From NCBI RefSeq assembly GCF_012935325.2, contig NZ_JABBYG020000006.1, positions 310,001 through 374,000 on the forward strand: DNA of 64,000 bases, written 5' to 3'. A program made the translations under genes and the position numbers. Positions 1-9,396 of the stretch are shown in pieces (the stretch's first letter is position 1; each line of letters opens with the position of its first letter). Below the pieces are notes generated by a model, which ran no database searches, was not told where the DNA came from, and saw only the letters and a program-made list of their open reading frames with translations. Source of the stretch: Paenibacillus sp. PL91 (GTDB taxonomy: Bacteria > Bacillota > Bacilli > Paenibacillales > Paenibacillaceae).

Positions 1-44
1 AGTTTTTCGCGAAGGGCGTTATGATCGGTGCGGTAAAAGAGTAG
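1..44 (+). CDS. Sugar ABC transporter permease, 3' end only
   Basis: Only the last 13 codons and a TAG stop are inside the window. The readable tail is FFAKGVMIGAVKE, which resembles the C-terminus of LplC/YtcP-type carbohydrate ABC permeases, which commonly end in a KGVMIG-like stretch. The identification rests on this short tail and on context: an AraC-type membrane sensor and a GH88 glycosidase follow at once, the usual layout of a Paenibacillus oligosaccharide uptake locus. The rest of the gene lies upstream of position 1. Confidence 0.6.
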   Translation, partial: FFAKGVMIGAVKE

Positions 45-50
45 TTGGTA

Positions 51-65
51 TATACTCGGAGTATA
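51..65. promoter_or_regulatory. Short palindrome before the AraC-type sensor
   Basis: TATACTC-G-GAGTATA is a 15-bp dyad with two perfect 7-bp arms in the 44-bp gap between the permease stop and the sensor gene. It may be a small operator or chance. It is too short to be a good terminator and no T-tract follows. Confidence 0.25.
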
Positions 66-88
66 CTTCTCTGGCGGTGGATGCTCAT

Positions 89-2404
89 ATGAAACGCAAG
101 GTTTATAAGTTTTGGCTGTACTCGTACTTATTTGTCTTATTTATTCCAATCCTTATTACCTTGATCGTCCTGCTGCAATCACAAGAAATGCTGGTCAAGG
201 AAGTGCGCAGAGCTAACGACACGCTCCTCGATCAGGTTCGGCAATTAGTGGACAATCAGATCACTGACATTCGCAGGTTAGGCACGCAATTATCGTTTGA
301 CCCGAGGGTCATGACGTATTTAAACCGTGAAACGTTGGATACGGCGGAAGCCAGGTTCGGTACGATGGATATGATCTCAAGCCTTCAGTCTTATACGATT
401 GCAAACGGAAATATAACCGATGCCTATATCTATCTCAAGAACAATGACTCCGGAATAACGACAACGACGTTTATGCCGGCAGATGATTTGTATTCCGTGC
501 TCCATAAGGCATCGGGAAAAAGCTTTGCGGAATGGACAGAGTGGCTCCAGGCGAGCCATGCTGGGCTTTTCGTTACATTGAATGAAGGCGCTAAGCAGAC
601 GGAAAACTCGCTCGTTTACGTGCAATCTTTGCCTATTCAAGAGATTAAAGCTGCCCCTGCGACTCTCGTTGTGCTGCTCAATCAGGAGCGGCTCAAGCAA
701 GCCATTTCGAAAATCGGTCTAGCAACCGAGGGCTCGGTTTATATCCTCGATCGCGAGGGCCATCCCATTATGATTACAGGCTGGGAGACTGGACTGGCTG
801 AGCTGCCGATACAGAAAATGAGCAATCAAAGCGGATTCCTTACGGAATTGGTGGACGGCAACGATGCGGCCATATCTTATGTGAAGTCGGATACGACGAA
901 TTGGACCTATATTTCGGTTTTGCCGGAGCAAGTGTATTCCGCTAAAGTGAAGCTGCTGAAAAATTTGATTTATATTGCGATGCTGCTTTGCATCGGGCTG
1001 GGCGGGCTTAGCGCCTTTTGGCTTACGCGAAGAAATTATGCCCCTATTCAAAATATGATGAATTTTGTTTCGACAAAGGTCAAAACAAATATGATGAATA
1101 TGCCGAACGAATTTGCGGTCCTGCAATCGTTTATGACCGACAGCGCAGCAATTCAAGACGAAGCAAGCAGAAAGCTGCTCGAGCAGCATCAAGTGCTGCG
1201 CAACCAATTTTTGGCCCGTCTGCTGAAAGGCCGAGTGGATATGAGCTCCGCGCTGCCGCAAGCCATTGAATCGTTCGATTTTCGGTTCGAGACGGACCGT
1301 TTTGCCGTCATGCTGCTGCAGATCGAAGACTATGAGCCTCTGTTCCAGGCGAATCAAGAAATGGATGCGGAGAAAAAGATCCAATTCGTTTACTTGATCG
1401 TTACGAACATTTTTGAAGAGCTTTTATCCGCAGGCCATCGCTCCTATTTCACGGAAGTTGACGGCATGATTGCATGTGTAGTGAACGTCCTAGGGAAAGA
1501 GAAGGAAGCGAAAAAAGAGCTGCTCAAAGCGGCAAATGACGCCAAACCATTTATTCAAGAGAAATTTTTCGTTCGTTTTTCCGTCGGTGTCAGCGATATC
1601 CATACGTTTTGGTCGACGCTGCCAAAATGTTACGAAGAGGCGGTCGAGTCTTTGGAATACAAGCTTGTTCTTGGCTCCAACCAAATCATTTCCTATGAAT
1701 CCATTAAGCGGCCCAAAAATGATTTGTATTATCCGCTTGATACCGAGCGCCAATTGATTAACTTGATGGCGGCTGGCAATTACGATGAGGCGGCAGCTGT
1801 CCTGCAGCGCATCCTCATTACGAATTTTTCCGAGGGAACGCTGTCCATTCAAATGGGCAAATTGCTGATGTTCGAATTGGTCGGCACGATGCTGAAAGCG
1901 GTAGAGCAGCTTCAGCTCAGCACGAAAGAAATCATGGTAGAGAAAACGGATTTAATTAAGCAGATTACGGAATGTGAAACCTTCGCAGAGATGGAAGAAG
2001 AAATTTTGGACTTCCTAAAGAAAGCCTGTGATTATTTGCAGCAAAAGAAGAAAAGCCATAATACCGATCTGAAGAGCCAAATTGTCGAGCATGTGCTGCA
2101 TAACTTGGATGATATGAATATTAGCTTGACGAGCATTTCGCTTGCTTTCGATATTAACCCGACTTATTTATCCCGATTTTTCAAAGAGCAAACCGGAGAG
2201 AATCTCGTCGATTTCGTTAATAAGCGGCGTGTCGATAAAGTGAAATCGCTGCTTGCTGAAACCAACCAAGCCATTCAAGATATTGCTGAGCAATGCGGCT
2301 TTGCTAGCAGCCAATCGCTGTTAAGGGTGTTTAAAAAGTACGAAGGCATTACGCCGGGACAGTACAGGCAGAGCAGGGACGGAAGAGAAGCGTTAGAGCG
2401 GTGA
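89..2404 (+). CDS. Membrane-anchored AraC-family sensor-regulator
   Basis: A one-component sensor-regulator of the type that controls sugar-uptake genes in Paenibacillus. Residues 10-30 form a first membrane segment, followed by about 260 extracytoplasmic residues (Cache-like sensor region), a second membrane segment near residues 293-313, a cytoplasmic linker, and a C-terminal AraC DNA-binding domain (about 670-765) with two helix-turn-helices: SLTSISLAFDINPTYLSRFF and DIAEQCGFASSQSLLRVFKK. The ATG at 89 is preferred because GGCGGTGG lies 8 nt upstream; an in-frame GTG at 77 is the alternative. It lies just after a sugar ABC permease end and 57 bp before a GH88 hydrolase, so it probably activates these genes in response to an oligosaccharide. 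The ligand is not deducible. Confidence 0.88.
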   Translation: MKRKVYKFWLYSYLFVLFIPILITLIVLLQSQEMLVKEVRRANDTLLDQVRQLVDNQITDIRRLGTQLSFDPRVMTYLNRETLDTAEARFGTMDMISSLQSYTIANGNITDAYIYLKNNDSGITTTTFMPADDLYSVLHKASGKSFAEWTEWLQASHAGLFVTLNEGAKQTENSLVYVQSLPIQEIKAAPATLVVLLNQERLKQAISKIGLATEGSVYILDREGHPIMITGWETGLAELPIQKMSNQSGFLTELVDGNDAAISYVKSDTTNWTYISVLPEQVYSAKVKLLKNLIYIAMLLCIGLGGLSAFWLTRRNYAPIQNMMNFVSTKVKTNMMNMPNEFAVLQSFMTDSAAIQDEASRKLLEQHQVLRNQFLARLLKGRVDMSSALPQAIESFDFRFETDRFAVMLLQIEDYEPLFQANQEMDAEKKIQFVYLIVTNIFEELLSAGHRSYFTEVDGMIACVVNVLGKEKEAKKELLKAANDAKPFIQEKFFVRFSVGVSDIHTFWSTLPKCYEEAVESLEYKLVLGSNQIISYESIKRPKNDLYYPLDTERQLINLMAAGNYDEAAAVLQRILITNFSEGTLSIQMGKLLMFELVGTMLKAVEQLQLSTKEIMVEKTDLIKQITECETFAEMEEEILDFLKKACDYLQQKKKSHNTDLKSQIVEHVLHNLDDMNISLTSISLAFDINPTYLSRFFKEQTGENLVDFVNKRRVDKVKSLLAETNQAIQDIAEQCGFASSQSLLRVFKKYEGITPGQYRQSRDGREALER

Positions 2405-2461
2405 GGCTCGGAGCCGTCTATTATTTTTATATGATGCCGGAATAGGGGGAGGATGAATCAC

Positions 2462-3601
2462 ATGAGCGTATGGCAAACAGCTATTGAGGACGTTTTACGG
2501 AAGACAAGGCGAAATATCGCTAAGTTCGGCGACCAATTTCCGCATGTCAGCACGGACGGAGGCCGCTCGTATGTGTTGAACGCCAACGATGATTGGACCG
2601 ACGGCTTTTGGTCCGGCATGTTATGGCTTTGTTACGAATACAGCGGCGACGACGCATTTCGGCAAGCGGCAGCCCGAACCGTTGAAAGCTTCCAGGAGCG
2701 CTATGAGGCGAACCGGGTGCTGGACCATCATGATATCGGGTTTTTGTACTCGCTGTCAGCCAAAGCGCAGTGGATCGTAGAAAAGGATCAGGCTGCCAGG
2801 CAGCTTGCGCTAAGAGCCGCCGACAAACTAATGGCAAGGTGGCGCGAGCCGGGTCAATATTTTCAAGCGTGGGGACCTGCTCATGACCCCGTAAACGGCG
2901 GCCGGATTATTATCGATTGCATGATGAATTTGCCTTTGCTTTACTGGGCCTTCGAGCAGACAGGCGATGAACGGTACCGCCAGGCTGCGGTTATCCATGC
3001 CGATAAAAGCCGGCGTTATCTCGTCCGCGGGGATGACTCGTCCTATCATACCTTTCATTTTGATCCAAAAAATGGCGAACCGATCGGCGGCGATACCGCT
3101 CAAGGCTATACAAACGGGTCGACGTGGACGCGGGGACAAGCATGGGGCGTTTATGGATTCGCGCTGTCGTACCGGTATACGGAGGATCGGCTTTACCTGG
3201 AGACGTCAAAAAGGCTGGCACGTTTTTTCCTGAGCCATCTGCCGGAGGATGAAGTTGCTTACTGGGACTTTAATGCCCCTATCGAGGCGAGAACGCCTCG
3301 CGACAGCTCGGCCTCTGCCATCTTTTGCGCCGGTTTGCTGGAGCTGCTCGATTTGATGGATGAGGGTGACCCGGAGCGCGCGTATTTCGAACGAAGATTA
3401 CGGCTTTCGATGGAGTCGCTTGTACTCCATTATGCGACCATTAACGACCCTAATGCGGAAGGATTGATCAAAAGAGGCTCTTACCATGTTCGAGGCGGAT
3501 CCTCTCCGGACGATTTTATGATTTGGGGCGATTATTATTATTTGGAAGCTTTGCTTCGCCTAGAGAAGGGAATCAAAGGGTATTGGTACGAAGACCGATA
3601 A
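2462..3601 (+). CDS. GH88 unsaturated glycuronyl hydrolase
   Basis: Predicted to remove the unsaturated uronic acid from oligosaccharides released by polysaccharide lyases (pectin, rhamnogalacturonan or glycosaminoglycan fragments). The 379-residue length fits the (alpha/alpha)6-barrel family. Two aspartate motifs are visible, HHDIGFLY and IIDCMMNLPLLYWA, matching the positions of the catalytic Asp pair known in Bacillus unsaturated glucuronyl hydrolase. There is no signal peptide, so it acts in the cytoplasm on imported oligomers, in line with the sugar permease tail upstream. The ATG at 2462 is chosen because AGGGGGAGG ends 9 nt before it; the in-frame ATG at 2453 abuts that ribosome site. 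Confidence 0.88.
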   Translation: MSVWQTAIEDVLRKTRRNIAKFGDQFPHVSTDGGRSYVLNANDDWTDGFWSGMLWLCYEYSGDDAFRQAAARTVESFQERYEANRVLDHHDIGFLYSLSAKAQWIVEKDQAARQLALRAADKLMARWREPGQYFQAWGPAHDPVNGGRIIIDCMMNLPLLYWAFEQTGDERYRQAAVIHADKSRRYLVRGDDSSYHTFHFDPKNGEPIGGDTAQGYTNGSTWTRGQAWGVYGFALSYRYTEDRLYLETSKRLARFFLSHLPEDEVAYWDFNAPIEARTPRDSSASAIFCAGLLELLDLMDEGDPERAYFERRLRLSMESLVLHYATINDPNAEGLIKRGSYHVRGGSSPDDFMIWGDYYYLEALLRLEKGIKGYWYEDR

Positions 3602-3602
3602 A

Positions 3603-3643
3603 AAAACAGTCGAGCAGGTAAAGCGATCCTGCTCGACTGTTTT
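3603..3643. terminator. Bidirectional terminator between convergent genes
   Basis: AAAACAGTCGAGCAGG pairs perfectly with CCTGCTCGACTGTTTT across a 9-nt loop. With A-runs on one side and T-runs on the other, it can end both the GH88 gene (plus) and the proline dehydrogenase gene (minus). Confidence 0.9.
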
Positions 3644-3669
3644 GGCTTTAATAACGTTTCTCCGACGGT

Positions 3670-4614
3670 CTACTTAGGGGAGCCCTTCTTTAAACCGGAC
3701 ATATTTTTAAGAACGAGCATAAGGTTTGCAGGTTTCTCGGCAAGCCTGCGGGTGAAGTAAGGATACCACATGGCGCCGTATGGGACATAGCAGCGGATGC
3801 GATAGCCTTCTTTGGCTAGCTTAGCTTGCTCATTCATGCGAAGTCCATACAGCATTTGAAATTCAAAAGCATGCTTCGGGATTCGATGCGTGCGCGCGTA
3901 AGCCTTCACCCAGCTGATGATCGCATCGTCATGCGAGGCGATTGCCGTATAGACGCCTCTGTCCAAATGAAGCTTGATCAAGTTTTTGAAGCTTGCTATG
4001 ACCTCGTCTGGCTTCTGATAGGCGACATTATCCGATTCTTTATAGGCACCCTTCACGAGGCGAAGGTTAATGCATGCTTGCAGCATATCCTTAGCGTCCT
4101 GCTCCGTTCGGAATAAGTACGCCTGCAGCACGGTCCCCACATTCGTTAAGCCTTCGGCATGCAGCCGCTTCACGATATCGATCGTCGCCTGCGTATAAGG
4201 CGTATTTTCCATGTCGATCCGGACAAAATTCCGATGTCGCCGAGCATGCTTCACCACATCGCGAATGTTGGCATAGCAGGCGGCCTGGTCCAGGGCGAGT
4301 CCCATTTGGGTTGGCTTTAACGATACGTTGGAGCTTGCCTTGCAGGCAGCAATGCCTTCAATAAGCTTTAAATATTGCTCCTTATATACGGAAGCCTCGC
4401 TTATATCGCGAATGCCTTCGCCTAGATGATCGAGCGTAGCCATAATGCCGAGCTTGCCGAGCACCTCGATTTCCTTCAGAGCTTCCTCAAGCGTCTCACC
4501 TGCAATAAACTTGCCGGCAAGCCTCTTGCCATAGGTCGTTGACAGCTTCTCTACAAGCGGAATACCCGTGATCGTCAATAATGTTTTGCGATACCATGTT
4601 GCTCCGATGCCCAT
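3670..4614 (-). CDS. Proline dehydrogenase
   Basis: FAD-dependent oxidation of L-proline to pyrroline-5-carboxylate, passing electrons to the quinone pool. At 314 residues it is the monofunctional Gram-positive form, without the P5C dehydrogenase half of PutA. Family signatures include NFVRIDMENTPYT, the strand LKPTQMGLALD, and the C-terminal segment RRLAEKPANLMLVLKNM, whose RRxAE motif holds substrate-binding arginines in the family. The ATG at 4614 has AAAGGAG 8 nt upstream; the adjacent GTG at 4617 is the alternative. No P5C dehydrogenase gene is nearby, so the second step must be encoded elsewhere. Confidence 0.9.
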   Translation of the reverse strand: MGIGATWYRKTLLTITGIPLVEKLSTTYGKRLAGKFIAGETLEEALKEIEVLGKLGIMATLDHLGEGIRDISEASVYKEQYLKLIEGIAACKASSNVSLKPTQMGLALDQAACYANIRDVVKHARRHRNFVRIDMENTPYTQATIDIVKRLHAEGLTNVGTVLQAYLFRTEQDAKDMLQACINLRLVKGAYKESDNVAYQKPDEVIASFKNLIKLHLDRGVYTAIASHDDAIISWVKAYARTHRIPKHAFEFQMLYGLRMNEQAKLAKEGYRIRCYVPYGAMWYPYFTRRLAEKPANLMLVLKNMSGLKKGSPK

Positions 4615-4716
4615 CACTGCTGCTCCTTTCCCAAAAAAGCGTTAGTAGGAGTCTGATTCAGGGAGTTCGGTATTAGTATATTCACAAATTATCGCTATCG
4701 CGCTATGCGAGCCTAA

Positions 4717-5793
4717 TTATTTAAAAAACAGAAAATGCGTCGGCAGCTTGCGAAGCTGGCCGTCGGAAGGCTTATTGATGACGCGCCCGTTAAAAATGAG
4801 CGAGGAAGAGCCGCCGCCATCCAAATTATAGCCGTCTACCGCACCATACCGCTGCAGCAATAGCTGCATTTCGCCAAGTGTAGCGCCGGAGCTGCCGGAT
4901 TCGTTATATCCATCAGCGACAAGAAATAGCAGCTGTTCATCCTTGTAGTTGGCTATAATGGTTCGCGGAGCGCGCTTCGGGCTCGTTTGCCATTTTACCG
5001 GAATCGGCTGTGGAGCTCCGCCGCGCAGCAAGACAGGCACAAAGGATGCGCCGAACCTCGGATTATGAGCATCAAGCTGCTGCTTGGTCGCGAACTTCCC
5101 GCCGATCAGCTCATTCTTATCGTTTAACCCGACAAAAAACAAATCCTTATGGGGCGGCTCGAAGCCGGTCGCATAGCTGCCGTCAACGATAGTCGTGCTT
5201 AGCGGATATCGCTTTCCGCGGCCATCGGCAAAGCCGCCGGCATTAATGCCAGCTACAGCCTGATGACGATTCACGGCGGCCAGCGTGGTCTCGGCCTTGC
5301 CAAGCTTATCCCCGCCAAGCGCCATCGTCATCGCGTCTTTGCTCTTCAGCTTCACTTTGAGCGCATAGGCCGTAAAGTTCTCTGCTTTTATGTAGAAGAG
5401 CTGAGCTCTCAGCTTGTCCGATTCGATAGTAGCGGAAGCATTGCCCAGCTTCCTCGTTATATTGCGATCGTAAATTTGAAGCGGCCTCATTGCTTGTGAG
5501 GCTGCCATCGATGTAATTTTTGCCATATCGGCATTCGTTTGCTTATACAGCTTTATTTGCCTTTGTATGGACTCACGAGTTTGTGACGCCGTTTCCTGGG
5601 CGAGATCAAGACCAGTCGCGGCAGGCTTAATATCCGTTTCAGGAAGCCTTACTTGTTCGGTTATGGGCTTTGGAAATGCCTGAGAAGGCAGCTGGATGAC
5701 AATATCGGAAAATAGCAGCCAAATCATAATGCCGAGAAAAGGTGCGCAAGCGAGCAAGGCTGTGCGGTTCAACGCTCTGACGGTCAGATTCAT
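4717..5793 (-). CDS. Phosphodiester glycosidase (NAGPA-like) family protein
   Basis: A 358-residue membrane-anchored protein. One hydrophobic segment lies near residues 12-33, then a linker of about 130 residues, then a C-terminal phosphodiester glycosidase domain (about 165-355). The family signatures are AGINAGGF, LFLVADGYNESG and the glycine-rich NLDGGGSSSLIF. Members resemble the mammalian uncovering enzyme that splits GlcNAc-phosphodiesters; in bacteria they are thought to act on exopolysaccharide or wall-linked sugars. The start overlaps the stop of the upstream coiled-coil gene by 4 nt, so the two are translationally coupled and probably work together outside the membrane. Substrate unknown. 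Confidence 0.82.
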   Translation of the reverse strand: MNLTVRALNRTALLACAPFLGIMIWLLFSDIVIQLPSQAFPKPITEQVRLPETDIKPAATGLDLAQETASQTRESIQRQIKLYKQTNADMAKITSMAASQAMRPLQIYDRNITRKLGNASATIESDKLRAQLFYIKAENFTAYALKVKLKSKDAMTMALGGDKLGKAETTLAAVNRHQAVAGINAGGFADGRGKRYPLSTTIVDGSYATGFEPPHKDLFFVGLNDKNELIGGKFATKQQLDAHNPRFGASFVPVLLRGGAPQPIPVKWQTSPKRAPRTIIANYKDEQLLFLVADGYNESGSSGATLGEMQLLLQRYGAVDGYNLDGGGSSSLIFNGRVINKPSDGQLRKLPTHFLFFK

Positions 5794-6221
5794 TTGAGCA
5801 CATCCAAGCTCTTCTGCAGCTCGTTCAGCTGCTTCTTGACTTCATTCAACTGTGTATACAGCTTATTGCTGTTGTCGGTCTTGGAAGCGGCGTTATCCTT
5901 CGTGAACGTAAGCAGCTCATTTAGCGCATCGACCTTGGCTTTTAGCTCGGAAAGATCGGTCGTGTAGTTCGTTTCAAGCTGAAGCATGCGAGCCTCGTAG
6001 GCTTGCTGCATCGCCGAAATTTGACTGGCGGTTTGTCGCTCCAGATCAGCGGACAGCGTCTGCTGAATCCGTTCAGTATACCATTTGGCGCCTAGTATGC
6101 CGGAGCATATAATAATGAGCCATACGCAAACGAAAAGGAGGAAGGGACGGTTTCCTTTCTTTCTGCGCGTCTTCTTGTCGGTTTGGCTAGCAGTGCGTTG
6201 TTCCAAAATCAAATCACTCAT
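5790..6221 (-). CDS. Single-pass membrane protein with C-terminal coiled coil
   Basis: Unrecognised 143-residue protein. A basic N-terminal tail (KKTRRKKGNR) precedes one membrane segment near residues 26-46. The rest is predicted extracytoplasmic and rich in heptad-like Leu/Gln/Lys patterns, ending in TQLNEVKKQLNELQKSLDVL. It is the first gene of a two-gene unit with the phosphodiester glycosidase (ATGA overlap), so it may be a scaffold or anchor for that enzyme; this is inference. The ATG at 6221 is preferred because AGAGAGGTG is about 9 nt upstream; the ATG at 6230 is too close to it. Confidence 0.72.
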   Translation of the reverse strand: MSDLILEQRTASQTDKKTRRKKGNRPFLLFVCVWLIIICSGILGAKWYTERIQQTLSADLERQTASQISAMQQAYEARMLQLETNYTTDLSELKAKVDALNELLTFTKDNAASKTDNSNKLYTQLNEVKKQLNELQKSLDVLK

Positions 6222-6486
6222 TCTATTCATTCACCTCTCTTGTTAGTCACTTGCACGAAAGATCGGATGAACGAACTGCAAGCATTGGGACTCATAGTTT
6301 TAGACATCTATTGCTGGTAAATAGTTGCGCATGTCATCTTATTGTAACAAAGAGAGGTATAGAAGTCCTCTGCGATAAGTGGGAATTTTATGTAAATTTG
6401 ATTTTTCACCGGAACATTCTCCCCCTTACCTGCGTCTAACCATACGGGATGCGGCAGTCGATGCCGCAAATTGGAAGGAGATTAAG

Positions 6487-8244
6487 ATGAATAGAGAGAA
6501 TTGGTTCAAGCGAATTGCTAAGCGAGCAATCGTAGCCAGCTTGCTAGTAACGCTTGTAGGCACAGGTTTTGGAGCGAAGGAGCAGGCAGATGCAGCAGAG
6601 CGTCAGCCCATTAAGCTGGTGTTTGTGCACGGGTCGAAGCAAATGACGTTAAATGGCAAGGTGCAGAAAATGGCAACGCCGCTGCCGGTAGTAAAAGGGG
6701 TCACCATGATTCCGGTTCGTACAATGGCCACCTCAGTAGGGGCTAGCGTATATAACGATAGCAAGGGCACTCATATCGATACTTATCTCAACAAAGTGAC
6801 GTTAAACGTCAACATGCGCGGCGCGGTCCGCAACGGAAAATATATGGTCATGCCAAATGCGGCAACCCGCATAAATGGCACCATGCATGTGCCATTGTCC
6901 TCCGTTAAGCTGCTCTGGAACGCAGCATATGTGTACAATGCACAGCTAAAGCAAATAACGATAACGATTCAGCCAGATCCGAATATCGCTCCGATTGCAA
7001 ATTTTAAGGCACCGGTGCAAGTGAAGCTTGGCGAGCCCGTAGAATTCGAGGATCTTAGCCATGATCCTGATGGAAAGATCATGAAAACGGAATGGACGGG
7101 ACGCAAAAGCGCGTACTTTGAGCCAGGGGTTTATACGGTAACGCAATCCGTTTATGATAACGATGGCACTTGGAGTCCCCAAGCAACGCAGGATATAACG
7201 GTTACGGACGAAGTCATGTACACGCCTTATGAATACTACATGCGCTATGGTAATCCCGGCGATAAATTCGGCGTAGATGCAAAGCTGATGAATAGCTTTG
7301 AGGATGTAAATACTTTTGAAACAAAAGGCTACACGACCTTGTATATGTCCAATGCGCCGGAGCGGTTTTTTGGTGAAGGACTGCTGTACGAGGATGTACT
7401 GGATGGTCCAAGCCGATTGTTCATTCATCATCGGAACGGCGCTGAAGAACGGATGAAGTTAGCGGTTGTGGTGACGAATATGCAGAGCGAAGCGATTAAA
7501 TTGACGTTAGGTAACCGAGGCTTAGCGGGTCCAAGCGTAAATGCTATGCAATTTGGATCTGCTGCAGTGACAAGATACCTGACAGGCAGCTTGCCTCGCG
7601 AGATGATTATTGAACCAGGCGCATCTGCTGTGCTGCTGCCTGAGCTTGAGAAAATCATTATGAATCCAGGTGAAGGTTTTTCTGGTTTGCTGGATGTTGA
7701 CTCGGATGGACCATTGACGTTCTCGACGATGGCTCTGAGAGAATGGTCGGACGCTCTCAGCTCGGTGTTTAATTTGGATCAGCTTGAGAAGGTTGGCAAT
7801 CGAGGAAGATTTTTGGATACGGATCAGTTAATTGAAGTGAATGAGACAATTGGCCTTAAAGAAAGCAAGCTGCGTCTAGGCAGCCGCGGCACCAGCATGG
7901 TTGGAGTAGATGCACTGACTGGTGAATCGACATTCAACGGCGGGGAATATGGGGCCGTAACGACAATCAAGCTTAAGGATGTCGCCTACGGAACCCGCAT
8001 TATCCTGAATCCGCGTGCAGGCATTTTCCAAGGCGCGGTCTCTGTGAATGGCCATGTTGTATCTGTTCCGACAGGCGGGCATTTGAACTTAGGCGAGGGC
8101 GTATTGATTTATACGCAGATCAAACCGGAGGACGGGCAATCGGCTCCTAAGCTGCCGCCGGAGGTTACGATTACTTATACATCACCAGGAGCAAGTTCGT
8201 TACCGATCTTATTCGTATTTTTTCCAGGCTCCAATTTTGAATAA
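6487..8244 (+). CDS. Secreted CuAO N-terminal-like / PKD domain protein
   Basis: A 585-residue exported protein with a signal peptide ending near residue 32 (ADAA). Residues about 34-160 look like the copper amine oxidase N-terminal stalk domain common in Paenibacillus surface proteins (GVTMIPVRTMATSVGASV). A PKD-type beta-sandwich follows at about 163-237 (PIANFKAPVQVKLGEPVEF, DNDGTWSP). The last 340 residues have no family I recognise. The ATG at 6487 is chosen for GGAAGGAG 6 nt upstream and the clear signal peptide. It is transcribed divergently from the glycosidase pair, with a 265-bp gap. Likely a surface or matrix protein; no catalytic motif is visible. Confidence 0.8.
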   Translation: MNRENWFKRIAKRAIVASLLVTLVGTGFGAKEQADAAERQPIKLVFVHGSKQMTLNGKVQKMATPLPVVKGVTMIPVRTMATSVGASVYNDSKGTHIDTYLNKVTLNVNMRGAVRNGKYMVMPNAATRINGTMHVPLSSVKLLWNAAYVYNAQLKQITITIQPDPNIAPIANFKAPVQVKLGEPVEFEDLSHDPDGKIMKTEWTGRKSAYFEPGVYTVTQSVYDNDGTWSPQATQDITVTDEVMYTPYEYYMRYGNPGDKFGVDAKLMNSFEDVNTFETKGYTTLYMSNAPERFFGEGLLYEDVLDGPSRLFIHHRNGAEERMKLAVVVTNMQSEAIKLTLGNRGLAGPSVNAMQFGSAAVTRYLTGSLPREMIIEPGASAVLLPELEKIIMNPGEGFSGLLDVDSDGPLTFSTMALREWSDALSSVFNLDQLEKVGNRGRFLDTDQLIEVNETIGLKESKLRLGSRGTSMVGVDALTGESTFNGGEYGAVTTIKLKDVAYGTRIILNPRAGIFQGAVSVNGHVVSVPTGGHLNLGEGVLIYTQIKPEDGQSAPKLPPEVTITYTSPGASSLPILFVFFPGSNFE

Positions 8245-8254
8245 TTGACGACAG

Positions 8255-8291
8255 GAGGATATGCCGTTTAAAAGCGGCAGTCCTCTTTTTT
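8255..8291 (+). terminator. Terminator after the PKD protein
   Basis: GAGGA..TGCCG pairs with CGGCA.TCCTC around TTTAAAAG and is followed by TTTTTT. Confidence 0.8.
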
Positions 8292-8319
8292 GTGATTAGC
8301 GGCAGTCCTCATGTATAAT
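8290..8319 (+). promoter_or_regulatory. Candidate SigA promoter of msrAB
   Basis: TTGTGA at 8290-8295, an 18-nt spacer and a perfect TATAAT at 8314-8319, 44 bp before the msrAB start. The -35 overlaps the T-tract of the preceding terminator. Confidence 0.55.
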
Positions 8320-8363
8320 AGAGGTGCTAGTTATGATTTGAACCAATTAGGAGGGTGATCAGC

Positions 8364-9350
8364 ATGGATCAACCAATCACAAATAACGGCGCAAGCCGAG
8401 CTCAGGCGAAAGCCATGTTCGCAGGAGGCTGCTTCTGGTGCATGGTATCACCATTCGAGGAAATGCCAGGCATTATAAAGGTCGAATCCGGATACACGGG
8501 CGGGCATACCGTAAACCCAACTTACCAGGAGGTTTGCTCGGAGACGACAGGACATGCGGAGGCCGTGCAAATTACGTATGATCCGCAAATTTTCCCATAC
8601 GAGAAGCTGCTTGATATTTTTTGGAGACAAATTGATCCGACGGATGCAGGCGGGCAGTTCCATGATCGCGGCGAATCGTATAGAACTGGCATTTATTATT
8701 ATGATGAGGAACAGCATGCGCTTGCGGAAGCTTCCAAGCAGGAGCTGGAGGCAAGCGGCCGCTTTGATCGTCCAATCGTAACGGAGATCGAGCCTGCGCA
8801 AGCTTTTTATCCGGCAGAGGACTATCATCAGGGCTATCACAAAACGAATCCATACCGCTACAAAATGTACCGTAATGGCTCCGGCCGCGATGCGTTTATT
8901 TCGCAAAATTGGACCGTTAAGAAGGATCAAGCCGAGCTTAAGCAGCGGCTGACGCCAATCCAGTACGAAGTGACGCAAAACAGCGGCACCGAGCGTCCGT
9001 TCACCGGCGAATACTGGGATCATACCGAGGATGGCATTTATGTGGATATCGTCTCGGGAGAGCCGCTGTTCAGTTCCCGCGACAAATACGATGCGGGCTG
9101 CGGCTGGCCGAGTTTCACGAAGCCGCTGCAGGCTGCCGCGGTTTCCGAGCATACAGACACGACGCACCATATGGTGAGAGTCGAGGTTCGCAGCAAAGAG
9201 GGCGATTCTCATCTTGGCCATGTGTTCGATGACGGACCGAAGCCGACAGGGCTCAGGTATTGCATTAACTCCGCATCGCTGCGGTTCGTCGCCAAGGATA
9301 AGCTGGAGCAGGAAGGGTACGGCGAGTACCTGCATCTGTTCGAGCAATAG
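8364..9350 (+). CDS. msrAB: Fused methionine sulfoxide reductase MsrA-MsrB
   Basis: Repairs both S and R epimers of methionine sulfoxide in proteins. The MsrA half comes first with the catalytic signature GGCFWC (Cys23, Cys26); the MsrB half (about 185-328) carries CGWPSF and the catalytic RYCINS motif. The CXXC zinc pairs of some MsrB proteins are absent. No signal peptide, so cytoplasmic. AGGAGG sits 8 nt before the ATG at 8364, which rules against the in-frame GTG at 8355 overlapping it. A nitroreductase follows after 46 bp and may be cotranscribed as part of an oxidative-stress unit. Confidence 0.95.
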   Translation: MDQPITNNGASRAQAKAMFAGGCFWCMVSPFEEMPGIIKVESGYTGGHTVNPTYQEVCSETTGHAEAVQITYDPQIFPYEKLLDIFWRQIDPTDAGGQFHDRGESYRTGIYYYDEEQHALAEASKQELEASGRFDRPIVTEIEPAQAFYPAEDYHQGYHKTNPYRYKMYRNGSGRDAFISQNWTVKKDQAELKQRLTPIQYEVTQNSGTERPFTGEYWDHTEDGIYVDIVSGEPLFSSRDKYDAGCGWPSFTKPLQAAAVSEHTDTTHHMVRVEVRSKEGDSHLGHVFDDGPKPTGLRYCINSASLRFVAKDKLEQEGYGEYLHLFEQ

Positions 9351-9396
9351 AAGCGGAGGACCCGTTAAAGTTATTTGATCGGAGGAGATTCGGAAG

